NCBI RefSeq assembly: GCF_000189535.1
Contig: NC_015145.1
Location: 3,100,001 to 3,164,000, forward strand
Direction of reading: 5' to 3'
DNA: 64,000 bases
From: Pseudarthrobacter phenanthrenivorans Sphe3
GTDB taxonomy: Bacteria; Actinomycetota; Actinomycetes; Actinomycetales; Micrococcaceae
Shown here: piece by piece, positions 42,504-50,793 of the stretch
How the letters are laid out: each line of letters begins with the position of its first letter
How positions within the stretch are numbered: the stretch's first letter is position 1
Program-made: the position numbers and the translations under genes
The notes under the pieces: model-generated
What the model saw: the letters and a program-made list of their open reading frames with translations, nothing else
Told to the model about the DNA's origin: nothing
The model's database searches: none

Positions 42504-44276
42504 CTAGCGTGCCAGCACTCCCCCGACTGCCGCCGCCACCGCTTCCTTGATCCGCGCATGCAGGGCCCGCAGCCCGCGCCGGTCCGTCCTGACTTCCACA
42601 ATGCTGCGCCCCTGGATCGGCTGTGCGAGCGCTTCGGCGAGTCCCGCCGTCGTACTCACCACTGAATGCCCGACGCCGTATGCTGAGGCAAGTGCCGCGA
42701 TGTCCACTGTGTGGGGGGTGCCGAAAAGTCGTTCGACGGTGTCTCCGTACTTTCCGGCCTCACGCACCGCGCCGTGCTCCAGGAGGTCGAAGATAGCACC
42801 GCCGGAATCGTTGAGGACCACGATCCGCAGGTCCGGCTGCTCCTCCCCCGCACCGAGGAGCAGGCCGCCGGCATCGTGCAGGAAAGTGACGTCGCCCAGC
42901 AGAACGGTGGTTTCCTGCCGGCCTCCGAGGGCTACGCCGGTGGCGGTGGAGATGGTGCCGTCGATTCCGGCAAGGCCGCGGTTGGCATAAACGGTGGCGG
43001 CGGGATCGGCTGCGGGCAAGCCGGCCAGGTCCACGTCGCGGATCCCGTTGGAGGAGCCGAGCAGCAGCTGCCCCCGGCTGTGCTTCCACAGCAGGGAGCC
43101 CACGGACGGACCCGTGGCGGATGCGTCAGCCGTAAGTATTCCGTCAAGGGCATGTTGGGCGGCTGAGCCTGCGAGCAGCCAGGTGTCCAACCATTCCGGG
43201 GTGCCGCGGCCGGCGAAGTCGGCGAGGTCCGCGAGGTTCTCCAGCGGCAGCTCCGTGCGGCGCCCGGGCTCGTACCAGGCCACCGGAACCGGCTGGTAGA
43301 GGGCAGACGGCACCTCTGCGCGGGCCAGCAGCGCGGCAACGGGCCGGGACAGCGTGGGCCGGCCGAACAGCACCACCCGCTCAATCGGCTGCGCCGAATC
43401 CGGGCCGAAGTGCTCCAACAGCAAACGGTAAGGTCCCACTGCGTTCGGGCCGAATCGGGCGTTGGACGAGGGCTCCGCCAGCAGCGGCAGGCCCTGGGCG
43501 CGGGCAAACGCCTCTGCGACGGGCCCGGCGTCGTGCCCCGCCACAACCACGGTGCGGCGCTGCGGCATCGCAGCCGGCGCCGGCGGGAGGTTCATGATGA
43601 GCGGCTCGGTGCCGATCCGGTAGCGCTGCCGCTCGGCAGCCGCCGGAAGGTCCTCCCCCCGTTCCGGAACGAGCGGGTCGCGGAAGGCAAGGTTGAGCTG
43701 GACCGGGCCGGGCGGAATCTCGGCAAACGCGCCGGTGGCTGCGGACAGGCCGGTCTGCACGGCCCTTTCCGGGTTGGAGCCGGCGGGAACGTCGACGGCG
43801 AAGCGCACCTGTTCGCCGAAAAGATCCGGCTGGATGGTGGTCTGGTTGGCGCCTGTTCCGCGCAGTTCGTCCGGCCGGTCTGCGGAGAGGACGATCAGTG
43901 GGACAGCGGCGTGGTTGGCCTCCATCACGGCAGGCATGAGATTGCCGACGGCGGTCCCGGACGTCGTCAGAACGGCGGCCGGTGAGCCGGTGGCCAAAGC
44001 CAGGCCGAGTGCGGTGAAACCTGCAGAGCGCTCATCGATCCGGACCAGCAGCTCCACTTTTCCTTCCGCGGACGCCTCGGCCAGGGCGTAGGCCATGGGG
44101 GCTGACCGCGAACCGGGCGAGACCACCACATGCCGCACACCGCCGTCGACCAATACCCCGACGGCGATCCTTGCCGCAGCCAGCGAAGTTAGCCCAGGTG
44201 CCGCCTCCGGGGCGTCCGTGCCGGAAGAAGCTTCCTGTGAGGTGCGGGAGGCGTCAGGTTCGTTCAGCGAAGTCAC
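42504..44276 (-). CDS. menD: 2-succinyl-5-enolpyruvyl-6-hydroxy-3-cyclohexene-1-carboxylate synthase
   Basis: Thiamine-diphosphate enzyme adding 2-oxoglutarate to isochorismate. The roughly 590-residue protein has the N-terminal SRSAPMAYALAEAS and SERSAGFTALGLALATGSPAA (glutamate side), GTAVGNLMPAVMEAN, SADRPDELRGTGANQTI-type motif, and the TPP motif region TVLLGDVTFLHDAGGLL. Catalysis forms SEPHCHC. Start uncertain: GTG at 44276 or GTG at 44297, the latter lying within the repeat at 44298. The 5' end of the gene abuts the phoX-side double hairpin. Confidence 0.92.
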   Translation of the reverse strand: MTSLNEPDASRTSQEASSGTDAPEAAPGLTSLAAARIAVGVLVDGGVRHVVVSPGSRSAPMAYALAEASAEGKVELLVRIDERSAGFTALGLALATGSPAAVLTTSGTAVGNLMPAVMEANHAAVPLIVLSADRPDELRGTGANQTTIQPDLFGEQVRFAVDVPAGSNPERAVQTGLSAATGAFAEIPPGPVQLNLAFRDPLVPERGEDLPAAAERQRYRIGTEPLIMNLPPAPAAMPQRRTVVVAGHDAGPVAEAFARAQGLPLLAEPSSNARFGPNAVGPYRLLLEHFGPDSAQPIERVVLFGRPTLSRPVAALLARAEVPSALYQPVPVAWYEPGRRTELPLENLADLADFAGRGTPEWLDTWLLAGSAAQHALDGILTADASATGPSVGSLLWKHSRGQLLLGSSNGIRDVDLAGLPAADPAATVYANRGLAGIDGTISTATGVALGGRQETTVLLGDVTFLHDAGGLLLGAGEEQPDLRIVVLNDSGGAIFDLLEHGAVREAGKYGDTVERLFGTPHTVDIAALASAYGVGHSVVSTTAGLAEALAQPIQGRSIVEVRTDRRGLRALHARIKEAVAAAVGGVLAR

Positions 44277-44297
44277 CAAACCAGTCTGCCACCCCAC

Positions 44298-44411
44298 GAC
44301 GCTCTCTCACTTAACGTCGCTTAAAACCCAACGCTCTATCACTTCGCGGCACCCGGGCGCCGGGAAGTGATAGAGCGTTCCCAAAAAGCACGCATCAAGC
44401 GAGAGAGCGTC
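44298..44411. repeat. Nested palindrome of the 32-bp repeat family, menD-phoX gap
   Basis: An outer pair (GACGCTCTCTC at 44298-44308 with 44401-44411) encloses a perfect 16-bp inner stem (44330-44345 with 44364-44379; arm AACGCTCTATCACTTC). On each arm the motif GTGA-AGAGCGT recurs at exactly 32 bp. It fills the gap between menD and phoX and can terminate phoX transcription. Confidence 0.75.
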
Positions 44412-44428
44412 ACAGGGGCGGCAGCGGC

Positions 44429-46504
44429 TTAGGCGTCGGTGCGGAACACCTGGATCACCGACGGACGGGGGGCGCGCGCCTGGCCGGCTGCCGGCGTCGT
44501 ACCTGCGGGAACATAGTCGGGGAAGAAGGACACCTGGTTCTCGAAGGTGCCGTCCTCGCCCGGGTGCTGCACGGCAACGAACACGGTGCGCTCCTCGTCG
44601 TGGATGACGGGGCCGCAGGTCTCGGCGTCCCGCGGGACGGCCAGGAACTGCTCAACCTTGCCGCGCTCGGCTCCTTCAAGGGCGACCTTGAACAGGCCGT
44701 CCGCGCGGCCGATGCCGGAGGGGGCGCCGTCGGTGGAGATCCAGAGGTTGCCCACGGAGTCGAAGGCCAGGTTGTCCGGGCAGGAGATGGGCGAGACCTT
44801 GTCTACCGGGAAGCCGGAGAAGTAGGTGACGTCCCCCTGTGCCGGATCTCCGCAGACCATGAGCAGGTTCCAGGTGAAAGTGGTGGAGGTCTGGCCGCCC
44901 GTTTCCGTGATTTCCACAATGTGGCCGTCGCGGTTCTGGGTGCGCGGGTTGACTTCGGTGGCGCCTTCGTTGGACCCGACACCGCGGTTGGAGTTGTTGG
45001 TGCAGGCCACGTAGACCTTGCCGGTGTGCAGGCTGGGCTCGACGTCCTCGCAGCGGTCCATCTTGGTGGGGCCAACCTTGTCAGCGGCCAGGCGGGTGTA
45101 GACCAGAACTTCCTCAACGGACATTCCGGGAACCGCGGACTTGCCGTCCACCACGAGCGGCAGCCATTCGCCGATGCCGTCGAAGGCGCCGTCGGAGGGC
45201 ACTGCGCCGGTTCCGGTGATCTCGGCGGCCGGCGAGTTGCCGTTGAACCGGGCCACGTAGAGGCTGCCGGCGGACAACAGGGTCATGTTGTGCGCCCGGT
45301 CGCCTTCGCGGTACTTGTCCTTGGAGACGAACTTGTAGAGGTAGTCGAAACGCTCGTCGTCGCCGGAGTACGCCACCACGTGGCCGGACTCGGCAATGAT
45401 CACGTTGGCGCCCTCGTGCTTGAAGCGGCCCAGCATAGAGTGCTTCTTCGGGGTGGAGGTGGGGTCGAAGGGATCAACTTCGACGATCCAGCCGAAGCGG
45501 TTCGCTTCGTTCTCGTAGCCGGCGTTGCGCGTGTCCCAGCGGGGCTCGTCCAGTTCCCACTGGCGGGCGGTGGGCTTGGAGGTGATGCCGTAGCGCTTGT
45601 CCCCGGCGGAGGTGCCGCTGCCCACGAAGTAGCCCTGGAAGTTTTCCTCGCCGGAGAGGATGGTGCCCCACGGGGTGGTGCCGCCGGCGCAGTTACCCAA
45701 GGTGCCCTTGATGAGGCGGCCGGTGGGGTCTTCAACGGTCTTGACCAGCGCGGAGCCGGCGGCCGGACCAGTGAGTTCGTACACCGTGTTGTTCAGGTAG
45801 CGGCGGTTCAGCTTGGCGCCCTTCACGTAGGTCCAGGGCTTGTTCTTGTTCTGGCGTTCCAGCTCCACTACGGACAAACCATGGGCAGCGGCCCCCACTG
45901 CACGCATCTGCTTGGCGGGCATGGTGGCCGGGAACATGATGGCGTCGTTGGTGTACTCGTGGTTGGAGAACAGGACGGCGCGGCGGCCCTTGCTGCCGGG
46001 GATCTCCAGGATGTCGGTGTAGTCGTTGTTGTACCCGAACTGCTTTTCCTGGGCGGCCGCCGTCTGGTTGTTCAGGTCGAACTCCGGCGCGTCATTGAAG
46101 ATGGGGTCGCCCCAGCGGATGACGGGCTTCCAGGTGAAGCCTTCCGGTACGGTGACGGCGTCAACCATCGCGTCGATGGAGGGGATCGCCGAGAACTGCA
46201 GCTTGGACTTGCCAAAGCCCTCCTTGGCGGCTTTGAACAGGCCTGCAGCGGAGGCGGATTCGGGGGAAGTCACCGCTGAACCGAGGACGACGGCGAGGGC
46301 ACCGGCGGCGCCGAAGCCCAGGGCGGCGCGGCGGGACATGGTCGCGGAGGCGATGTCGCGGAAGTAGCTGTTGGAGCTGGTGTTGCAGACATCGCCGGCG
46401 CAGGCGTTGTCACATTTCAGGGCGCAGGTGACGGCACTGCGCTTGCCCTTGGTGTGGCCGAGCATCGGCAGCAGGGTGAACTTGCGGGCAGTCGTTTCAG
46501 ACAT
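44429..46504 (-). CDS. phoX: PhoX-family alkaline phosphatase, Tat-exported
   Basis: Secreted phosphatase of about 691 residues in the PhoX (DUF839) family, Ca2+/Fe3+-dependent monoesterase that frees phosphate outside the cell. It has a twin-arginine signal (ATMSRRAALGFGAAGALAVVLG with SASAAG before the mature part), LFSNHEYTNDAIMFP, GNCAGGTTPWGTILSGEENF, RFGWIVEVDPFDP, KFKHEGANVIIAESGHVV-type and CEDVEPSLHTGKVYVACTNN. The ATG at 46504 has GGAAGG six bases upstream; the frame opens earlier at 46540. A cysteine-rich stretch near residue 35 (CDNACAGDVC) precedes the Tat motif and is family-typical. A PHO-box-like array lies upstream. Confidence 0.92.
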   Translation of the reverse strand: MSETTARKFTLLPMLGHTKGKRSAVTCALKCDNACAGDVCNTSSNSYFRDIASATMSRRAALGFGAAGALAVVLGSAVTSPESASAAGLFKAAKEGFGKSKLQFSAIPSIDAMVDAVTVPEGFTWKPVIRWGDPIFNDAPEFDLNNQTAAAQEKQFGYNNDYTDILEIPGSKGRRAVLFSNHEYTNDAIMFPATMPAKQMRAVGAAAHGLSVVELERQNKNKPWTYVKGAKLNRRYLNNTVYELTGPAAGSALVKTVEDPTGRLIKGTLGNCAGGTTPWGTILSGEENFQGYFVGSGTSAGDKRYGITSKPTARQWELDEPRWDTRNAGYENEANRFGWIVEVDPFDPTSTPKKHSMLGRFKHEGANVIIAESGHVVAYSGDDERFDYLYKFVSKDKYREGDRAHNMTLLSAGSLYVARFNGNSPAAEITGTGAVPSDGAFDGIGEWLPLVVDGKSAVPGMSVEEVLVYTRLAADKVGPTKMDRCEDVEPSLHTGKVYVACTNNSNRGVGSNEGATEVNPRTQNRDGHIVEITETGGQTSTTFTWNLLMVCGDPAQGDVTYFSGFPVDKVSPISCPDNLAFDSVGNLWISTDGAPSGIGRADGLFKVALEGAERGKVEQFLAVPRDAETCGPVIHDEERTVFVAVQHPGEDGTFENQVSFFPDYVPAGTTPAAGQARAPRPSVIQVFRTDA

Positions 46505-46571
46505 GGTTGCCTTCCAAAAAATTCGATGCGGTCCGCCCACCCTGTCAGCCGCTTTCTACGGGCAGCCGTCA

Positions 46572-46604
46572 GGGAGGTGAAGTTCCGGTTAACCGCTCGT
46601 GACC
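46572..46604 (-). promoter_or_regulatory. PHO box: three tandem 11-bp PhoP-type units upstream of phoX
   Basis: On the - strand GGTCACGAGCG, GTTAACCGGAA and CTTCACCTCCC follow one another exactly 11 bp apart. Each starts with a G/C-T-C/A-AC core close to the actinobacterial PhoP consensus GTTCACC. The array lies 68-100 bp before the phoX ATG, so phosphate-starvation induction by PhoPR is likely. Confidence 0.62.
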
Positions 46605-46645
46605 TGCGGGTATGTGCGGGAGCGTTCGTCCGGAAGGCACATTAA

Positions 46646-46725
46646 CTGCGAGAGGGATTCAGGAAAACCGACATCGAGTGAGAGAGGGTCGCAGGAAAGC
46701 CGACGTTGAGTGAGAGAGGGTGTCA
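46646..46725. repeat. 32-bp tandem repeats, phoX-menC gap
   Basis: GAGAGGG occurs at 46650, 46682 and 46714, exactly 32 bp apart; the flanking motif GTGAGAGAGGGT and a partly conserved AAGCCGACGTTGA fill the units (two full, one partial). The third unit runs into the 3' end of menC. The consensus matches the arms of the menD-phoX palindrome, so phoX is bracketed by one repeat family. Confidence 0.75.
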
Positions 46726-47724
46726 GGCGGGCAGGAGGGCGTGGACGCGGCGCAGCCGGGCCAGCCACCAGTCGCGGCGTTCGGGGGAAGCCGCATACCG
46801 CTCAAGCAGCCCTGCGTCGGCGGCGACGTCGCGAAGGCGGATGCCGCCGTCGTCGGCCACCAGGGGATCCACCGTAATGTCGGATTCAAACAGGGACACA
46901 GTCCCCAGCCCGCATGCATAGGGAAGCTCAGGAAGCGCTGCGGCCAATGCCAGCCCGGCCCGGATCCCCACGGACGTGTCCAGCGCAGAACTGACGACGG
47001 CGGGCAGCCCGGCCTGCGCCACGATGTCCAGGGCGCGGCGCACTCCCCCGAGCGGAGCCACCTTGACCACCAACAGATCGGCCGCACCCGCCCGGGCAAC
47101 GCGCAGGGGATCCGATTCCTTCCGCACGCTCTCGTCCGCTGCGATCAACACGGGTGTGCCGGCTGCCCGGAGCCGGGAACGCACCTCAGCCAGCCCCACG
47201 ATGGTGGGCACGGGCTGTTCGGCGTACTCGAGCCCGACGGCGGACAGCCGGCTCAGCGCCGTGACCGCTGTTTCAACATCCCACCCGCCGTTGGCATCCA
47301 CCCGGATGGCCGCATCCGGCAAGGCCGCGCGGACGGCGTCGAGGCGCGCGGCGTCGTCGTCGAGCGTCTGACCCTGTTCCGCCACCTTGACCTTGACTGC
47401 ATCCACCCGGCCAAACCGGGCAAGAACGTCCGGGACGCGGGCCGCGGCCACGGCCGGGACGGTGGCGTTGACAGGGATCTCGGAACGGAGCGGGGCAGGA
47501 AAACCCTGCCAGGCGGCCTCCACGGCTGCGGCCAGCCAGCGGGAGGCCTCGGCGTCGCCGTACTCGGGGAACGGGCAGAACTCCCCCCACCCGGCCGGCC
47601 CCCGCAGCAGCAGCGACTCGCGCTCCATGATGCCGCGGAACTTCACCCGCATGGGCAGGGACACCACGTGCGCTCCGGCCAGCAGTTCCTCGAGCGCGGG
47701 CACCTGGGGCGGGTCGGTTGGCAT
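46723..47724 (-). CDS. menC: o-Succinylbenzoate synthase
   Basis: Enolase-superfamily dehydratase making o-succinylbenzoate from SHCHC. The 333-residue protein shows DAVKVKVAEQG (catalytic Lys pair), AIRVDANGGWDVETAV, LEYAEQPVPT (metal Glu), PVLIAADESVRKE (metal Asp) and LLVVKVAPLGGVRRAL (second catalytic Lys). The start ATG at 47724 is preferred over the frame start at 47796, since TACAGT-N7-ATG suggests a leaderless promoter. It lies one gene from menD (phoX in between) and completes the menaquinone set apart from menB/menE/menA. Confidence 0.9.
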   Translation of the reverse strand: MPTDPPQVPALEELLAGAHVVSLPMRVKFRGIMERESLLLRGPAGWGEFCPFPEYGDAEASRWLAAAVEAAWQGFPAPLRSEIPVNATVPAVAAARVPDVLARFGRVDAVKVKVAEQGQTLDDDAARLDAVRAALPDAAIRVDANGGWDVETAVTALSRLSAVGLEYAEQPVPTIVGLAEVRSRLRAAGTPVLIAADESVRKESDPLRVARAGAADLLVVKVAPLGGVRRALDIVAQAGLPAVVSSALDTSVGIRAGLALAAALPELPYACGLGTVSLFESDITVDPLVADDGGIRLRDVAADAGLLERYAASPERRDWWLARLRRVHALLPA

Positions 47725-47749
47725 GGATTCAACTGTACAAGCGTCCGTA

Positions 47750-47838
47750 AATGCGTGACTTTTGGAGCCATCCCGTCCCAGGCCCGCCGTCTTCACGCGG
47801 GTTCAGTTCCGGCCCCGGGGCAAAAACTACGCATTCCC
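47750..47838. repeat. Inverted-repeat element, copy 4
   Basis: AATGCGT-GACTTTTG (47750-47764) and CAAAAACTACGCATT (47821-47835) are inverted ends matching at 12 of 15 positions, in the divergent gap between menC and the PAP2 gene. It is closest to copy 2 (TGCGTAGTTTTT). Confidence 0.65.
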
Positions 47839-47907
47839 GTCGCGGGGCGCGGTGACGAGGTCCAACGTGCGGCGGGATCCCAGTTTTCTGTGTCACCCTT
47901 TAAGGCG

Positions 47908-48813
47908 ATGACTTCCCAACGGCAATCACCCGGCAGGACTGCAGCCCGACCCGCACCAGGGTCGGGCTTCCTGTTCGTGCTGGCCACCCTGGCCTGCGTG
48001 GCCGGACTGATCGCCACGTACTACTACTTCGTCCAGACCACCACCGGCCAGTTCATCGACGAGTCTGCGCTGGTGGAAGCCGTGGAGCTGCACGGGCCAG
48101 CCGGCAAGGCCACCACCAAATTCCTGGACCTGCTGCCCACCATCTCACTGGTGATGGCCGCCGTCGTGGTCCTGTTCGTCACGGTGATCCGGAAGCACTG
48201 GGCCGAGGCCGGAATCGCGGTTGCTGCATGCGTCGGGGCGAATATTGCCACCCAGGTGCTCAAGGACCTGCTTCCGGCCCGCCCGGACAAGGGCGTGGTG
48301 ACGCTGGAGCTGAACTCGCTGCCGTCCGGGCACACAACGCTGGCGGCCTCCGCCGCGGCGGCCGTGTTCCTGATGGCCTCGCCGCGCTGGCGTCCCATGG
48401 CGGGCTTCGTGGGCGGCACGTTCGCCATCGCTTCCGGGGTGTCCACGCTGATCAACCAGTGGCACCGGCCGGCCGATGTGGTGGCCGCGTTCCTGCTGGT
48501 GGGTGCCTTCATGATTCCCGCGGGGTGGCTCATCATGCGCCGCGGCTCATGGAATGCGTGGGACGGCTTTGGCAGGCACATCGGCTCGGCGCGGATCTGG
48601 CTGACGCTGCCGGTGCTGATCGGGCTGGTGTCGGCCATAGTGGCCGTCTATTCGCTGGTCCGCCTTGCGCCGAGCCCCTGGCAGGAGGGCAGCACCACGA
48701 ACTACTTCTGGGCCGGAATCTCGCTGATCGTCATCGCCGGGTACCTGGCCACCGTTGCCACCACGTCACTGTTTGCCTATGCCTCACGACGGCGGGACTC
48801 ACCACAGCGGTAA
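47908..48813 (+). CDS. PAP2-family phosphatase membrane protein
   Basis: The roughly 301-residue protein has six or so helices and the PAP2 signature set: KDLLPARPDKG (motif KxxxxxxRP), SLPSGHTTLAASAA (PSGH) and INQWHRPADVVAAF (SRxxxxxHxxxD-like). It dephosphorylates a lipid or isoprenoid phosphate such as undecaprenyl diphosphate. The ATG at 47908 is the homology start; the very long open frame before it is a shadow of menC. The last codons (RRRDSPQR) lie inside a 32-bp sequence repeated at 55302, i.e. beyond the carbohydrate cassette. Confidence 0.8.
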   Translation: MTSQRQSPGRTAARPAPGSGFLFVLATLACVAGLIATYYYFVQTTTGQFIDESALVEAVELHGPAGKATTKFLDLLPTISLVMAAVVVLFVTVIRKHWAEAGIAVAACVGANIATQVLKDLLPARPDKGVVTLELNSLPSGHTTLAASAAAAVFLMASPRWRPMAGFVGGTFAIASGVSTLINQWHRPADVVAAFLLVGAFMIPAGWLIMRRGSWNAWDGFGRHIGSARIWLTLPVLIGLVSAIVAVYSLVRLAPSPWQEGSTTNYFWAGISLIVIAGYLATVATTSLFAYASRRRDSPQR

Positions 48814-48816
48814 CGG
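48785..48816 (+). repeat. 32-bp direct repeat, left copy (cassette boundary)
   Basis: CACGACGGCGGGAC-T-CACC... (48785-48816) spans the last codons and stop of the PAP2 gene. The same 32 bp, one mismatch, recurs at 55302-55333. The two copies are in the same orientation and enclose exactly the ABC-lacI-GDE genes. Confidence 0.8.
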
Positions 48817-48866
48817 TCACCGGATCCCCGCCCGGCTGGCTGGACGGGGGCCCGGTGCCCTGGCGG

Positions 48867-49760
48867 TTATTCCTTGACTGCCCCGGCAGTGCTGTTCATG
48901 ATCCGTTTCTGGAAGATGAAGAACACGATCGCCACCGGCACCGTCATCAGCAGGGCCGCAGCCAGCTTGAGGGGATACTGCGTTCCCTGGCTCAGCTGCC
49001 CGGACGCCAGCTGGGCCACGCCCTTGGTGAGCGTGGTCAGCTCCGGGCTCTGGGTGGAGACGATGAAGTGGTTGAGCTCGTTCCAGGAACCCTGGAAACT
49101 CAGGATCACGATGGTCATCAGCGCCGGCATGGACATGGGCAGCACGATGGACCAGAAGGTCCGGAACACTCCCGCACCGTCAATCCTGGCCTGCTCCTCG
49201 ATGGAGGCCGGAACTGATTCGAAGAAGTTCTTCATGATGAACACTCCCGCGGCGTCCGCCAGGAGGGGCAGGACCATGCCGGTGTACGAGTCGTACATGC
49301 CCAGCTGGTTGAGCACCAGGAACTTGGGGATCAGCAGGACCACCCCCGGCACCGCCATGACGCCCACCAGGATGGCGAACACCGTGGCGCGGCCCCGGAA
49401 CTGCAGCCGGGCAAGGGCATAGCCGGCCAGGGAATCGAAAAACACCCGGCCGGCCGTAACCAGGACGGTGACGATCAGCGAGTTCATTGTCCAGGACGGA
49501 AAATCGGAATTGGCGAACAGCGCGGTGTAGGCAGCCCCGGACCAGGTGGACGGCAGCAGGGCCAGGGGGTTCGCCGCCGCCTCCGGTTCCGTTTTGAAGC
49601 TTGTGGCCAGCTGGACCAGGAACGGGAAGGTGTAGGCCAGGGCCAGTGCCACCAGCAGCCCGTAGGCCACCCAGCCACCTGTGAAGCGGCGGCGGGAACG
49701 TGCGGCCGGTGCCGCCGTCGTGCTGCGAAGGTCCGGCCTGGGCCGGGTCTGGATACTCAT
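48867..49760 (-). CDS. Carbohydrate ABC transporter permease (MalG type)
   Basis: Membrane subunit of 297 residues with six helices and the MalG EAA loop (EEQARIDGAGVFRTFWSIVLPMSMPAL). N-terminal cytoplasmic tail is Arg-rich (SRRRFTGGW). The start ATG overlaps the MalF gene stop by 4 bp (ATGA). The cassette continues with MalF, binding protein, LacI and debranching enzyme, so the substrate is probably an oligosaccharide of alpha-glucan type (inference). No ATPase gene is in the cassette, so a shared MsmK-type ATPase elsewhere must power it. Confidence 0.88.
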   Translation of the reverse strand: MSIQTRPRPDLRSTTAAPAARSRRRFTGGWVAYGLLVALALAYTFPFLVQLATSFKTEPEAAANPLALLPSTWSGAAYTALFANSDFPSWTMNSLIVTVLVTAGRVFFDSLAGYALARLQFRGRATVFAILVGVMAVPGVVLLIPKFLVLNQLGMYDSYTGMVLPLLADAAGVFIMKNFFESVPASIEEQARIDGAGVFRTFWSIVLPMSMPALMTIVILSFQGSWNELNHFIVSTQSPELTTLTKGVAQLASGQLSQGTQYPLKLAAALLMTVPVAIVFFIFQKRIMNSTAGAVKE

Positions 49761-50791
49761 CGTGCACTGTCCTTATCCCGCAGCAGCCAGCGCTGGATCA
49801 TCGCGAAGACCACGATGATGCCAAAGAGGATGAAGCTGATGGCTGCACCCTGGCCCCACTGCTGGTTGTTGAAGGCTGAGTTGAAGCTGAGGTACGCCGG
49901 GGTGAGCGTCGTTTTGGAGGGGCCGCCCTGCGTCCCAACGTAGATCTGGTCGAAGACCTGCCAGCAGCCGATCAGGCCCAGCGTCAGCACCGTGAACAGC
50001 GTGGGCTTGAGCATCGGCAGGGTGACGAACCAGAACCGCTGCCAGCCGGAGGCCCCGTCCATCAGGGCAGCTTCCTGGACTTCGGAGCCCAGTCCCTGCA
50101 ATGCCGCGATGAACAGCAGCATGAAGGTCCCGGATGTGGTGAAGACGGCCATCAGGATGAAGGCGGACATGGCCACCGACGGCCCGGACAGCCACTCCCA
50201 CCAGCTGATGCCGAGGAACTGGCCGCCAGCCGCCGAAGGTCCCGTGACGCCGACGGCGGAGAGCAGCAGGTGCAGCACTCCCCGAGGGTCCTGGAACCAG
50301 TTGGGCCCCTGGAAGCCCACGAAACCAAGCACCTTGTTGACCACGCCAGTTGCACTGAACAGGAACAGCCACAGCACCGTGATGGCCACCGAACTGGTAA
50401 CGGACGGGAAGTAGAAGGCCGTCCGGAAGAGGCCGCGGCCCCGCAGCACCTGCCGGTTGACCAGCACGGCCAGGAACAGGCTCATGGCGGTCTGGAGCGG
50501 CACCACCAGCAGGACGTAGTAGGCGTTGTTGCGCAGCGCCGTTCCGAAGTCCTTTTCCGCGAGTCCGCCGCCGGCAACGATGGCCTGGTAGTTCTCCGCC
50601 CCCACGAAATCCACGTTCGGGCCGAAGGGGCTCCCCCGGCCGGTCCAGTCGGAGACGCTGACCCAGGCAGCCATCACTACGGGAACCAGGAGGAACAGGC
50701 CAAGGATCAGTACTACGGGCGCCACAAAGATCCAGCCGGCCAGCGCCTGCTTGCCATGGATCCCCGTCGCGCGCGCTGCACGGGCCGCCAC
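49757..50791 (-). CDS. Carbohydrate ABC transporter permease (MalF type)
   Basis: The 344-residue membrane protein has six to eight helices and the MalF EAA loop GSEVQEAALMDGASGWQRFWFVTLPML. Sequences such as AGWIFVAPVVLILGLFLLVPVV are typical N-terminal helices. An unusual insert (residues about 165-210, DPRGVLHLLLSAVGVTG) lengthens the loop between helices. The start is a GTG at 50791, three bases after the binding-protein stop; the RBS GAGGGG is inside that gene. It pairs with the MalG-type permease through the 4-bp overlap. Confidence 0.86.
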   Translation of the reverse strand: MAARAARATGIHGKQALAGWIFVAPVVLILGLFLLVPVVMAAWVSVSDWTGRGSPFGPNVDFVGAENYQAIVAGGGLAEKDFGTALRNNAYYVLLVVPLQTAMSLFLAVLVNRQVLRGRGLFRTAFYFPSVTSSVAITVLWLFLFSATGVVNKVLGFVGFQGPNWFQDPRGVLHLLLSAVGVTGPSAAGGQFLGISWWEWLSGPSVAMSAFILMAVFTTSGTFMLLFIAALQGLGSEVQEAALMDGASGWQRFWFVTLPMLKPTLFTVLTLGLIGCWQVFDQIYVGTQGGPSKTTLTPAYLSFNSAFNNQQWGQGAAISFILFGIIVVFAMIQRWLLRDKDSAR

Positions 50792-50793
50792 CG

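Noticed and set aside
46646..46725. 32-bp period repeats considered as a CRISPR array
   Set aside because: Only two to three units, no unique spacers of regular length, no cas genes, and the same units occur as palindrome arms near menD.
46720..48813. Long + frame starting inside menC
   Set aside because: The first 396 codons are antisense to menC; only the PAP2 part from 47908 has family motifs.
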